From NCBI GenBank assembly GCA_023229645.1, contig JALNYU010000013.1, positions 1-64,000 on the forward strand: a stretch of DNA of 64,000 nt, in the 5' to 3' direction. The translations under genes and the position numbers were made by a program. The notes beneath the pieces are model-generated. The model saw only the letters and a list, made by a program, of their open reading frames with translations. It did no database searches and was not told the DNA's origin. The stretch comes from Nevskia sp. GTDB taxonomy: Bacteria > Pseudomonadota > Gammaproteobacteria > Nevskiales > Nevskiaceae. This document shows positions 17,701-25,341 of the stretch, in pieces; within the stretch, counting starts at the first letter, position 1, and every line of letters starts with the position of its first letter.

Positions 17701-18206
17701 CTGTTGCACCGATGATGGCTGAAGCGGTGGCACCGACGGTTGTCGTGGTGGCCGAGCCTGAAATCGTTGCCGAGGTTGTTGTCAGTGCGCCAAACCCCGC
17801 TGTGGTGGAGCCGCTAGCGACCGGCAATGCGGAATTGGCTGTCGAAATTCCGGCGGTGGAAGCAGTCGTAACGCCGGTGGCGGTAGCGGCGAGCGAGGGT
17901 GCTGCGGAGATAGCGGCGGCGCCCGCCGCAGCAATGGCTCCCGAACCTGCGGTTGCCGACGAAACTACAGCACTCGCGCCGATAGTGCCTATCGCAGAAA
18001 GCGTTCCGGCGCGTGTTGCCGAGCCGATGCCTGTCGCGGTGGCAGCAGCGGCTGAGGTTGCAGAAGCTGAGCCGATGACCGGCGCTGAGGCGCAGACGCC
18101 AGAGACGGGTCCTTCGGCGGTCGAGGTGGCGCCAGTCGCAGTGCCTGAGTCTGAAGTCGGCGCGCCGGCCGATGACCACGGCAAGAAAGCTGACGCGGTA
18201 ACGTAA
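14739..18206 (+). CDS. rne: Ribonuclease E
   Basis: A 1155-residue RNase E, the endonuclease that initiates mRNA decay and processes rRNA/tRNA. It has an N-terminal RNase H-like/S1 region (KRILINATQREELRVGIVDG; S1 near 36-120), catalytic Mg2+ ligands D302 (AIDINSAK) and D345 (IVIDFIDMN), and a zinc-link CPRCEGRG with C403 and C406 that builds the tetramer. After about residue 510 the chain becomes disordered: an Arg/Asn/Gly-rich RNA-binding stretch (about 590-720), a second Arg-rich patch (GRRGRRGRRGRGRGR, near 790), then about 280 residues of Ala/Glu/Pro/Val-rich acidic repeats. This C-terminal half should scaffold a degradosome. A strong terminator follows. Confidence 0.96.
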   Translation: MKRILINATQREELRVGIVDGQKLYDLDIELASREQRKSNVYKGKITRVEPSLEACFVDYGAERHGFLPLKEVHREYYRPNAGNKGGSNARDLIAEGTEVIVQVEKEERGNKGAALTTYVSLAGRYLVLMPNNPKAGGISRRVEGEEREEAREVLSALVIPEGMGIIVRTNGIGRSAPELQADLDQLAETWHRIYGAAAELSAPFPLYKENNVVLRALRDYLRPDIGEVIVDNAEIFEEARAQMQRSMPTELNKLKLYRDDIPLFSRYQVESQIESAHERLVRLPSGGSIVIDHTEALTAIDINSAKATSAGGIEETALQTNLEAADEIARQLRLRDLGGLIVIDFIDMNSAKNQREVEKAIQEACNIDRARVQVGRLSRFGLLEMSRQRLRPSLSEHTQIACPRCEGRGQIRSVESLALAVLRLIEEECMKDRTGRVVAQLPVDVATYLLNEKRGVIAEFETRYMVIVTLVPNETLETPKYEIERIRADQLPQDSNAGMSYRMPQDYKADARAALAATQGPARASADAAVKPLLPNAPAPLPMDAEMPPKPATAAAPAMSAVPSIWQKLLSFFGFGPSAESRKADAARPPRPGAQPTRPNRDGRGDGRSAEGRRDGRPQDGQRRDNRDAGRGSDGRNENRNGQRPQDGQRRDGRKEGPNEQRNGNPNANANNPNRNRNEARNGEPRGNEGRGERPQQPPRPPQQQPRPPQNQNGNPNAQRPQPPAPAASVPASSDAAAAVPLTAVTAAAAVAATEVADNMQSLMALPEAMPPVQGPVSENGEPLPQREGGGRRGRRGRRGRGRGRSGGENGEPRQNADGSEARDDEFDGDNADMTSDTMTADDAMAPMFDPAAIQPRPASTEPGYAPRRDQRPMRTEAPMVENDADDSAEAEQLPEMAAPAVESESMPTTPIATAEVVAAVAEPVMDVVIVSEAAPEIGAETAAVPEMTAEAASAMPANGDVAPTPAPATEPAEMMVEAAPAPMAEPVAPMMAEAVAPTVVVVAEPEIVAEVVVSAPNPAVVEPLATGNAELAVEIPAVEAVVTPVAVAASEGAAEIAAAPAAAMAPEPAVADETTALAPIVPIAESVPARVAEPMPVAVAAAAEVAEAEPMTGAEAQTPETGPSAVEVAPVAVPESEVGAPADDHGKKADAVT

Positions 18207-18220
18207 GCAACACTGCTTAG

Positions 18221-18259
18221 AAAAAAGCCGTGGCCCAATGTGATGGCCACGGCTTTTTT
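18221..18259 (+). terminator. Rho-independent terminator of rne
   Basis: A run of six A precedes a perfect 9-bp stem gccgtggcc/ggccacggc with a 9-base loop, followed by six T. It begins 15 bp after the rne stop. The A-run/T-run symmetry means it could work in both directions. Confidence 0.9.
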
Positions 18260-18362
18260 CGTCATGGACGTAATAAGCTGTGCCGGCTGATGGCTGTTCA
18301 GTTCGCGTGTCGGTATTGCCGTACCGAACCTCGCCCCGGGCCTACGCGCCTGATCTAGGGCA

Positions 18363-18821
18363 TTAGTAAACGCCGCAGCTCAACCCAGCCGCTAAAGTTT
18401 GGCCGAGTTCACGCACACGGGCGAGATCGGCTTCCAGCGGTTCCCCGACCACGATCGTCGCATCGGCGATAGGATTCCAGCCGTAACCCGTCGCGATCCG
18501 CTCGATTGCCCGGACTGCGCCTGAACCATCGTTGCCCGCGCTGATGAACAGGGCATATGGGAGTCCAATACGCCGGTCACGGCAGGCGTTATAGGTGCGA
18601 TCAAGGAAGTCTTTAACGGCACCGCTCATGTAGCCGAAATTTTCCGGCGTGCCGATCAACAGACCGTCGCATTGCAGAAGATCGTCGACGCCGGCTTCAA
18701 GTCCATGTTTAAGCGTTAAGTGCACATCGCCCGAAAATTCGGTAATGCCGTCGGCCGCCGCCTGCGCTAAGCGCAAGGTGCGGCCGGTTTGCGTTCCGTA
18801 GATCAGCAGTATGTTTTTCAT
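18363..18821 (-). CDS. Flavodoxin-like / NAD(P)H-dependent FMN reductase family protein
   Basis: A 152-residue flavodoxin-fold protein starting at MKNILLIYGTQTGRT; the frame is open upstream but this start places the FMN phosphate-binding loop (GTQTGRT) at the N-terminus as in the family. Further FMN-contact motifs are GLLIGTPENFGYMSG and FISAGNDGSGAVRAIERI. The last half resembles the small reductases annotated as flavodoxin family/NAD(P)H-dependent oxidoreductases. Partner and substrate are unknown. It lies downstream of a terminator that isolates it from the beta-propeller cluster. Confidence 0.8.
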   Translation of the reverse strand: MKNILLIYGTQTGRTLRLAQAAADGITEFSGDVHLTLKHGLEAGVDDLLQCDGLLIGTPENFGYMSGAVKDFLDRTYNACRDRRIGLPYALFISAGNDGSGAVRAIERIATGYGWNPIADATIVVGEPLEADLARVRELGQTLAAGLSCGVY

Positions 18822-18931
18822 GCGCCGGGGGATGGCTTTATCGGACGCTATTCTCGCTGATCGTAGATGGCTGCCAATCGCAGCGCGCGTTCGTACCGCT
18901 GGCGTGTGCAAGGTGCTGCAGGTGGCACGCA

Positions 18932-18963
18932 ATAAAAACGGCGGCAAGATTGACTTGCCGCCG
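18932..18963 (-). terminator. Rho-independent terminator ending the beta-propeller cluster
   Basis: Read on the minus strand: a perfect 10-bp stem cggcggcaag/cttgccgccg with a 5-base loop, followed by tttttatt. It lies about 80 bp after the stop of the last minus-strand propeller gene. Confidence 0.9.
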
Positions 18964-19043
18964 CATAAAAGGTCCAGCGCCGCGTTGAGGAATCTGGAGG
19001 ATTCGTTCTTACGGTCTTAGGTCTTGTTTTTTTAAAGTCGAAT

Positions 19044-20219
19044 TTAGTTAACGGCGATGCCCTGCAAGCCCGTAAACGGCTCGGATACTTGAACCGAGTT
19101 GATACGCGTCACGCTGCCATCGAGCTGGTTGATCCGCAGCGAATCAACGACGCCGAAGCCGCCGGAGATGACGTTCAGGTACTTGTAGTTCAGCGAGACC
19201 TTCATGTCGGCCGGGAACGGATTGCTGCCGGTTGAGGACAGGCCTGGGTCAAAGATAATGCCGCTCTCGTTAGACAAGGTCAGCGTGCCAGATACCGGAT
19301 TGGTCAGGTATGACGACACCGTATGGGCGGGCGAGCTGGATACGAACGTCCAACGCGGCGTGTTGGAAATCCAGCACGTTACACGCTGGTGATTCAACAC
19401 CGAAGCCGAGATCAGCTCCAAGTTCCCATCCCGACGGATGTTGTACGTGCTAACGGCGGCGGCGTTGGCTTCAACAACCTGCAAGTGCCCGCCGAAATCA
19501 AACGAAATTGCGAAAGGACGCGGATCTCGCGATGCGGTGATAACCGACGACGGCGTCAGCGAACCATTGCGGTTAACGCCAAACACTTGAATCTCGCCGA
19601 GGCTGTCAACGTTCTTGATCGAAACGACCAGCCATTTGCCGTCTGGGCTGAACTTAACGTTGGACGGTGAACGGCCGCCGTCAGCCTGACCTTGAACGAT
19701 TGGCGTGAAGTGATTTAGCGAGCGTGTCGATCCCGGAATCGGTAGCAAACGGCCGTCATGGTTCAGCCGGAACCCGGTGATATTGCTATCGCCGCCCGCA
19801 TTCAACACGTACACCCAAGAACCGCGCTGGGCGATGCTGACCGGATACGTACCACCCGAGCTGACGAGGCTCGAGCGGCGCAAGCTATCGCCGACCACGT
19901 CCATCGTCGATACCTGATTGCTGGCGGCGTTAACAGCGATTAGCGTGCGCTGGTTTTCAGTCAACACAACCGAGTCGGATGCGGCAAGCGGGTCAAAAGT
20001 CGCCGGGGCAATGCCAGCGCCCGGCCCGATGCCACCGGTGAGATAGGTGCCGTTCATGTGCAGCGCGCCCTCACGGTCGCGTTTCAGCACGGCAATGCTG
20101 TTTCCGGCCGGCGAGTTGGTCATGACATAAACCGTGTTCCCGTCGAAAGGCCGCGCTTCGGCAACCGCGGTGACGCCGAGACCGAGGAATAGCGATAAAA
20201 CTGGTAATAAGCGTTTCAT
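19044..20219 (-). CDS. Secreted lactonase-like (YVTN-type) beta-propeller protein
   Basis: A 391-residue exported protein (signal peptide to about residue 22, AVAEA-R). The mature chain is a run of about seven beta-propeller blades with recurrent features such as SPDGKWLVVSI, RGSWVYVLNAG, YNIRRDGNLELIS and TLIAVNAASNQV, like the 6-phosphogluconolactonase/lactonase (PF10282) group. The enzymatic residues of true lactonases are not well enough defined to claim activity. It is the last gene of the minus-strand cluster, 107 bp after the next propeller gene, with a ribosome site (gggag) before the ATG. Confidence 0.75.
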   Translation of the reverse strand: MKRLLPVLSLFLGLGVTAVAEARPFDGNTVYVMTNSPAGNSIAVLKRDREGALHMNGTYLTGGIGPGAGIAPATFDPLAASDSVVLTENQRTLIAVNAASNQVSTMDVVGDSLRRSSLVSSGGTYPVSIAQRGSWVYVLNAGGDSNITGFRLNHDGRLLPIPGSTRSLNHFTPIVQGQADGGRSPSNVKFSPDGKWLVVSIKNVDSLGEIQVFGVNRNGSLTPSSVITASRDPRPFAISFDFGGHLQVVEANAAAVSTYNIRRDGNLELISASVLNHQRVTCWISNTPRWTFVSSSPAHTVSSYLTNPVSGTLTLSNESGIIFDPGLSSTGSNPFPADMKVSLNYKYLNVISGGFGVVDSLRINQLDGSVTRINSVQVSEPFTGLQGIAVN

Positions 20220-20271
20220 TTTGAACTCCCTTTTGCATTAATTTAATTGTTGGAAACTCAACCGCTCCGCG

Positions 20272-20304
20272 TGTATCGAGCCCCGGCGTCAGCGGCTCGA
20301 TACA
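20272..20304 (-). other. Strong intergenic hairpin without T-tract
   Basis: A perfect 11-bp stem (tgtatcgagcc/ggctcgataca) with an 11-base loop between the two downstream propeller genes. On the minus strand it is followed by a GC-rich sequence and not by T, so it is not a typical terminator. It may stabilise or process the mRNA between the cistrons. Confidence 0.6.
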
Positions 20305-20326
20305 GGTGGATGTGCCAAATCCCGGA

Positions 20327-21280
20327 TTAGTTCTTCACAATCGACAGCGTGAACGGCAGGTTGGCAACGCCGTCGCCACCGAAGCCCGGGAAGTGATCGA
20401 ATTCGCTGTTAACGACATAGAGATTGCCGTTGACGTACGCGGCGGAAGTCGGCACTTCGATATTGGTTGCCGTAACCGGCGTGGCCGTGCCCGCTGCGAA
20501 ATCACTAGAGAACTTCACTTTCGTGATCGTGTTGATGAAGTTGCGCATCACGAACAAGCTGCCATCGTCGCCCCAGGTGATGCCGTCGGCAAACGTCAGC
20601 GCTTCTGGCAGTTGGATCGCCGTAATCGCTTTGTTGAACAGATTCACGCGCCAGAACGTACCGTCGTTGGTTTTGGCGATCACCAAGTAGCGCTCATTCG
20701 GCGTAATTGCAATGCCGTTGAGGTTGAACGGCACGCCATTCTGCTGGCCATAAGGCACAGTCTGGCTGACGTCCAGCCACACCCGTGCCTGCAATGTTTT
20801 GCCGTCGACGCGATAGATGTACGGATTGGTCGAGTCGGTGACGTAAGCATTGCCAAAACGATCAATTGCGAGATCGTTCAGCAGCGATGCCGGCACCGGA
20901 ATAACGTCGCTCAGTTTGGTCTTCTTCAGCAGGCGATTAGTTCTGAGATCGTAGGTGTAGATCGCACCCGGATCAAGCACCCAGAGCCGACCGTGCGCGG
21001 CGTCGACTTTAATGCCGAGCGCTGCCGTGCGGCCGTCAGTACCGGACGGCTGCAGAATGCTGGCTTGACCGCCGTGGCGGGTTACGGTTTGAATGGAACC
21101 GTCGTTAAAGCCGGTGACATAAAACGTTTGGCGAGCGGCTCGATAGTCAATCGACTCCGGAAACAGCGCGCTGCCGAGTAGCGGAATCGTGTCCCGATCT
21201 TTATGCGCCGAGCTGGTGAACGGCAGCACCGAAAGCGCGGCAACAAATGAAAATCCGATATTTCTAATTAGTTTGTCCAT
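20327..21280 (-). CDS. Secreted SMP-30/gluconolactonase-like beta-propeller protein
   Basis: A 317-residue protein with a signal peptide (cleavage near SSA-H, residue 25). The body is a six-bladed propeller of the SMP-30/strictosidine synthase type: FPESIDYRAARQTFYVTGF, RLWVLDPG, LNDLAIDRFGNAYVTDS, LNGIAITPNERYLVIAKT and LTFADGITWGDDGSLFVMRN. The N-in-'LND(L)A' and 'NGI' positions are where metal ligands lie in gluconolactonases. Whether it is a lactone hydrolase or a binding protein cannot be decided. It starts 17 bp after the acyl-CoA ligase stop, so it is in the same transcription unit. Confidence 0.78.
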   Translation of the reverse strand: MDKLIRNIGFSFVAALSVLPFTSSAHKDRDTIPLLGSALFPESIDYRAARQTFYVTGFNDGSIQTVTRHGGQASILQPSGTDGRTAALGIKVDAAHGRLWVLDPGAIYTYDLRTNRLLKKTKLSDVIPVPASLLNDLAIDRFGNAYVTDSTNPYIYRVDGKTLQARVWLDVSQTVPYGQQNGVPFNLNGIAITPNERYLVIAKTNDGTFWRVNLFNKAITAIQLPEALTFADGITWGDDGSLFVMRNFINTITKVKFSSDFAAGTATPVTATNIEVPTSAAYVNGNLYVVNSEFDHFPGFGGDGVANLPFTLSIVKN

Positions 21281-21297
21281 GGAATGACCTTTTCGAT

Positions 21298-22944
21298 TTA
21301 TGTGTGCTGTAAGCGGTTAATTGCATCCGTGACGAGCAAATCTTTGCGGACTTTGCCGGTAGCCGTCTTTGGAAGCTCAGATAAGAAAATGCGCTGCGGC
21401 CGCTTGTAGATGGCCAGCTCTCGTGCGCATTGTTCAAACAGTGACTCAGCAGTAAGGTGTTGATCTCGATGTGGTTCTACAAATGCGACCAGCACAGGTA
21501 GCGCGGCCGAAGTGGCTTCAGCAGCAACGCTGATTACCGCCGCGTCGCGCACGCCCTGATAGCGACACAGGGCGTTTTCGATCTCGGACGAGGAAATGTT
21601 TTCCCAGCCGTAATCGGTTTCAACGTAGATCAAATCTTTAATGCGATCACGAATTTCGAGGTAGCCGTCCGGGTGTACGACGGCCATATCACCGCTATGG
21701 AACCAACCGTCTTTAAACGCCTTCTCCGTCGCTTCCGGATTCTTATAATAGCCAAGGGCAACCGTGTTTCCTGACATCACCACTTCGCCCAGCGTATTGC
21801 CATCTTGTGCAACATCCTGCATCGCATCATCCACAACCCGAAGTCCCGTCCCCGCGTGTAGCGTTGCAATGCCCTGGCGTGCGCGCTTCTGTGCGCGTTC
21901 GAGTACCGATAATGGTAGCCAGTCTTCTTGTTCTTCGCAGACCACATACGGGCCCAGTGTTTCGTTGAGACCGTATTGATGAATAAAGTGGACCTGCATC
22001 GCTTCGAGTGTTGAAATCAGATCGGGCGAGGGCGCGGCGCCACCGGTTGTAATCGTGATTCCGGCAAACGCCGATTTGTCGTCCGGCGATTCTGTCAGCG
22101 CACGCACTAGGCGAGGTGCGCCACAGAGGTGCGTAATTCCATATTCTGGAATGAGCTTAATCAGACTGGCTTCTTTGCCACGAATGGTCCGGCCGGGAAG
22201 AACAACTTGGGTTGAACCGACCGCAACGTTGGTCCAAATATGCCCCCAACCGTTGACGTGAAACATCGGTAACGACCACAAATAGCGCCCGCCGCGACCA
22301 AGACTCAACATGAAAGACTGGCCCAGCGCGTTTAGATACGCCGCCCGGTGGCTGCACATCACACCTTTGGGACGCCCCGTAGTGCCAGAGGTGAAGTTGA
22401 TCGTCAGCGGATCAAGCTCGTCTTCGATGTTCACATCTAACGGGATGCGATCGTCTGTGTCGATCAAACACTGTTCGTAGCTCAGCGTATTTGTAGAGGC
22501 GGTCGCGACCTCGCCCAGCACTAGAATCTGCTTCAGATCCGCTAACTGCTGTTTATCTGCGTCGCTAAGTTTGTCGAGGAAGCTCGCTTCGACGATTAAT
22601 ACTTTCGCTTCACAAAACGCCAACATATAAGTGATGTCAGCGCTGGGTAGCCAGGGGTTCAGCATCACCAGCACGCCGCCCACTGCGGGGACGCCGAAGT
22701 GAATTTCGATCACTTGCGGGCTGTTTTCTGAAAGCACCGCAATTTTGTCGCCGCGTTTGACGCCAAACCGCGTGAGCGCTTGGGCTAGCCGCCGTGCGCG
22801 TCCTACAAGCTCGGAAAATGTAATAACCCCGTCCGGATGGACGATGGCCTGACGATTAGGAAAGGCCCGGCCGCTCCGTTCCAGGAACGTAACCGGGCTT
22901 AAAGCTGCGAATGAATGCAGTCTATGCATTTCAGTAGGGCTCAT
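21298..22944 (-). CDS. ANL-superfamily acyl-CoA ligase
   Basis: A 548-residue adenylate-forming ligase that should activate a carboxylic acid through acyl-AMP to acyl-CoA. ATP-binding FTSGTTGRPKGV, the adenine motif YGLNETLG, GWFHSGD and the C-terminal catalytic lysine in PKTATGKVRKD are all present. It is closest in style to medium/long-chain fatty-acyl ligases of the AlkK type (SLPMFHVNGWG). One oddity: where the family normally reads K-D-x-I-x-S-G-G-E-N-I-S, this protein reads KDLIYVETDYGWENIS, a short insertion with loss of the Gly-Gly. It is 41 bp downstream of the diiron oxidase, indicating a shared pathway. Confidence 0.9.
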   Translation of the reverse strand: MSPTEMHRLHSFAALSPVTFLERSGRAFPNRQAIVHPDGVITFSELVGRARRLAQALTRFGVKRGDKIAVLSENSPQVIEIHFGVPAVGGVLVMLNPWLPSADITYMLAFCEAKVLIVEASFLDKLSDADKQQLADLKQILVLGEVATASTNTLSYEQCLIDTDDRIPLDVNIEDELDPLTINFTSGTTGRPKGVMCSHRAAYLNALGQSFMLSLGRGGRYLWSLPMFHVNGWGHIWTNVAVGSTQVVLPGRTIRGKEASLIKLIPEYGITHLCGAPRLVRALTESPDDKSAFAGITITTGGAAPSPDLISTLEAMQVHFIHQYGLNETLGPYVVCEEQEDWLPLSVLERAQKRARQGIATLHAGTGLRVVDDAMQDVAQDGNTLGEVVMSGNTVALGYYKNPEATEKAFKDGWFHSGDMAVVHPDGYLEIRDRIKDLIYVETDYGWENISSSEIENALCRYQGVRDAAVISVAAEATSAALPVLVAFVEPHRDQHLTAESLFEQCARELAIYKRPQRIFLSELPKTATGKVRKDLLVTDAINRLQHT

Positions 22945-22985
22945 TGCCGAATGATTGGTCTCAAGCCTCTATTTTTGAGGCGCGA

Positions 22986-23954
22986 TTACTTCTGGCGGCG
23001 AGCCAGAATGCCTTTCAACACGCCGTCATAAACGCCAGCGCGGGCGTCCAACATGCGCATGGCAGCCGAGAAGATGGTCTGCAACTGTTCCACCGTCTTG
23101 ACGTACGGCGCGCCGGCAGCAAACCAGCCTTCGCCATGATCTTCGTCCAGTTCACAATGGACGACGAAGAACTTAACCAGCTCTTTCGACAGGCCACGGC
23201 GACGGAGATGTGCCAACACGCGACGCTGCTGCAGCGGGATCGCCAACTCCAGTGCGCCCATGCCACCGATACCCGGATAGAAACCATCGGCGAACCAGCA
23301 CAGGCTGATCTTGGTGTTCAGCAGGTGGCAGCTTTCGTGGTTGATGTCTTCGTCGCGCGCGCCGCCAAAATGGTCCATCAGCGGTTCGAACAGATTCGGG
23401 TGGGCTTCAGCAAAATTGCCCTGACCGAACTCGTCATACAAGTTGTGGTACAGCTCTTCGCGCATTGCGAACGGCACGATTAAGCTGAATGCAGCAACGT
23501 GCAAATGAAAGCGCTGCATGTTGACGCGATAGTTCGACAAGAAATAGCGCAGTTCTTCGTCGGTCAGATCATCGGCGTCGAAGAGGTCAAACAAGGCATG
23601 CTGGTTGACGCGGTGGCTCGCAATGCGCTCTTTCAGCCACGGCATGAATTCGGCATAAGTTTTCAGCTCAGCCGGAATTTTTTCTTTTGAAAGATGACGT
23701 TGTTCAACCTTTTCGATGATGTTGCGCAGCTCCCATTCCTTCACAGCGCGCGGGGTGCCGAGACCGAAGCCTTCGTTCATGATGCGAACATTCATATCGA
23801 ATAGCGTGTGCTGGAGTTCTTTCCAGGCGGCACTGTTCTTGTCCTGACATGCGAGGGCTACGGTTTCTTCTACTTCTTTCTGCAGATCGATGTGCAAGGT
23901 CTGCGAGAGATAATCGTTGAGGGGAAACTTTTCCTGCGTTCGAAGCATTGTCAT
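22986..23954 (-). CDS. Haem-oxygenase-like diiron oxidase (iron-containing redox enzyme)
   Basis: A 322-residue all-helical protein of the haem-oxygenase-like diiron oxidase/oxygenase superfamily (PF14518 type; relatives include UndA, BesC, SznF and CADD). Candidate metal ligands are in order: E175 and H185 in YDEFGQGNFAEAH, E236 in GALELAIP, then H266, D270 and H273 in HCELDEDH, which gives the H-x3-D-x2-H pattern of the family. Such enzymes activate O2 to oxidise, decarboxylate or cleave small organic substrates. The N-terminal ~120 residues are an extra helical region. The start at 23954 has aaggaaag upstream. Being next to an acyl-CoA ligase suggests a fatty or other carboxylic-acid substrate (inference). 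Confidence 0.82.
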   Translation of the reverse strand: MTMLRTQEKFPLNDYLSQTLHIDLQKEVEETVALACQDKNSAAWKELQHTLFDMNVRIMNEGFGLGTPRAVKEWELRNIIEKVEQRHLSKEKIPAELKTYAEFMPWLKERIASHRVNQHALFDLFDADDLTDEELRYFLSNYRVNMQRFHLHVAAFSLIVPFAMREELYHNLYDEFGQGNFAEAHPNLFEPLMDHFGGARDEDINHESCHLLNTKISLCWFADGFYPGIGGMGALELAIPLQQRRVLAHLRRRGLSKELVKFFVVHCELDEDHGEGWFAAGAPYVKTVEQLQTIFSAAMRMLDARAGVYDGVLKGILARRQK

Positions 23955-24047
23955 ATTGTCTTTCCTTAGTCTCTATATCAATTAATAACAACCACGATAA
24001 CGATGGGGGCATCTACAGCGGGGTGAAACAGATGCAGCGTTCAACAA

Positions 24048-24086
24048 AACAAACGTGCCGGCATCTCGAACTGACGATGCCGGCAC
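24048..24086 (-). terminator. Terminator-like hairpin after the first propeller gene
   Basis: Read on the minus strand: a perfect 11-bp stem gtgccggcatc/gatgccggcac with a 10-base loop, then gtttgttttgttg. It starts within 10 bp of the stop of the 24094-25341 gene and probably ends or attenuates that transcript before the diiron oxidase gene. Confidence 0.75.
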
Positions 24087-24093
24087 TACAACA

Positions 24094-25341
24094 TTAATTT
24101 CCTGTGCTAACCGTTACAGTCGTCGAGGCGATCGTTGAACGGCCGGACGCATTGGTGGCTTTATAGGCGATCGTGTAGACACGCGGAGAATAATCAGAGT
24201 TCAATTCGGCGCGAAGTTTAAATTTGCGATCGTCTTTTCCGAATTGAGCACCGATGATGTCCGGCCGGCGCCCGCCCCAGGTGTTCGTCTCATTCTCGGT
24301 AATCGAGAGCAGCTCAATTTTTGGCTTCTTGCCGCTGACGTCAGTAACGGCGATCGACATATCGACATTGATGAATTTATGTCCAAGCTCACGTGGCGAA
24401 ATTGTGACCGCTGCTGGCGACGCATGAACGAACATAATCGGAGCTGGCGTGAAACCGAAACCACGCGGATTGAGCAATCCCGTGCTGCTGTCTGCAACCG
24501 AATTGATAAAAGCACCGGTAACGCGATCGTAATGCAGCATTTGATTGCTATTGGCGCTGCCGACATAAAGATCACTATCGTCACCGCCGAATACCAACTG
24601 ACGCGGGTTGGATAGCCCGCCCGAGCCAGGTGCAACAAACGTGTCGATGTATGCGCCAGTCTTGCCGCTATAGCGCATGACAGCGCTATTCAAAGAACTG
24701 GCAACGTAGAGATTGGCATCAGGACCAAAATTGACACCGACCGGACCCTGTAAGCCGCCTAAGCCGGGCGTTACAAATTCGCCCAGGAAGGCTCCAGTTT
24801 TGCCGTCATAGCGGAGCACGTTGTTGGTTGCGTTGCTGGCGACATAGAGTGTGCCTTGCTGATCAAATGCCAGTCCAAAAACGTTCGAGAGACCACCGCT
24901 GTGCGACGGGACTAAAGTTCCAATCAGCTCACCGGTTTTCCCGTTGAAGTGCAGAACGCTATCTGTGCCGCCAACGGTGACGTAGAGATCGCCGTTGGGG
25001 GCAAAAGCCATCCCGCGCAATGTTGTGATGCCGGTGTCTGAAAATACGCCAACATATTGCCAGGTCTTCGGGTCAAATTTCAGAATTTTTCCCGTTAATC
25101 CGCTGATTACATAAAGGTTTCCATCTGGACCATAACCAAGACCAAATGGCCCATTCAGACCGATGCTGGCGTCGGCAACTACGCCCAAGAACGCGCCGCT
25201 TTTTTCGTCATAGCGCAATACTTGGTTGCTGCTTAAGCTGCAAACCACCATGTCGGCCTGTGCAACGTTAACTCCGAATGCGGTCATTAATACTGCTGCG
25301 AGAGCAAGCTTGGCCGTCGATTTGTAGAGCTTCATTTTCAA
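24094..25341 (-). CDS. Secreted NHL/Vgb-like beta-propeller with C-terminal Ig-like domain
   Basis: A 415-residue exported protein (signal peptide ends AQA-D near residue 29). Residues about 36-305 form six near-identical repeats of about 44 residues with the pattern S-N-x-V-L-R-Y-D-x-K-T-G-A-F-L-G ... G-P-D-G-N-L-Y-V-A-S, typical of NHL/streptogramin-lyase-like propellers. The last ~110 residues look like an Ig-fold module (KIELLSITENE, YTIAYKATNASGRST). It is the first gene of the minus-strand cluster, preceded by gggagaa, and followed by its own terminator-like hairpin. A binding or scaffolding role is as likely as catalysis. Confidence 0.8.
   Translation of the reverse strand: MKMKLYKSTAKLALAAVLMTAFGVNVAQADMVVCSLSSNQVLRYDEKSGAFLGVVADASIGLNGPFGLGYGPDGNLYVISGLTGKILKFDPKTWQYVGVFSDTGITTLRGMAFAPNGDLYVTVGGTDSVLHFNGKTGELIGTLVPSHSGGLSNVFGLAFDQQGTLYVASNATNNVLRYDGKTGAFLGEFVTPGLGGLQGPVGVNFGPDANLYVASSLNSAVMRYSGKTGAYIDTFVAPGSGGLSNPRQLVFGGDDSDLYVGSANSNQMLHYDRVTGAFINSVADSSTGLLNPRGFGFTPAPIMFVHASPAAVTISPRELGHKFINVDMSIAVTDVSGKKPKIELLSITENETNTWGGRRPDIIGAQFGKDDRKFKLRAELNSDYSPRVYTIAYKATNASGRSTIASTTVTVSTGN

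Noticed and set aside
17351..18265. 304-codon minus-strand frame inside rne
   Set aside because: Low-complexity Ala/Thr/Ser product, antisense to the repetitive RNase E tail.
20306..21181. 291-codon plus-strand frame
   Set aside because: Antisense to the SMP-30-like propeller; no family motifs and no ribosome site.
22944..23483. 179-codon plus-strand frame
   Set aside because: Antisense to the diiron oxidase, which has conserved ligands.
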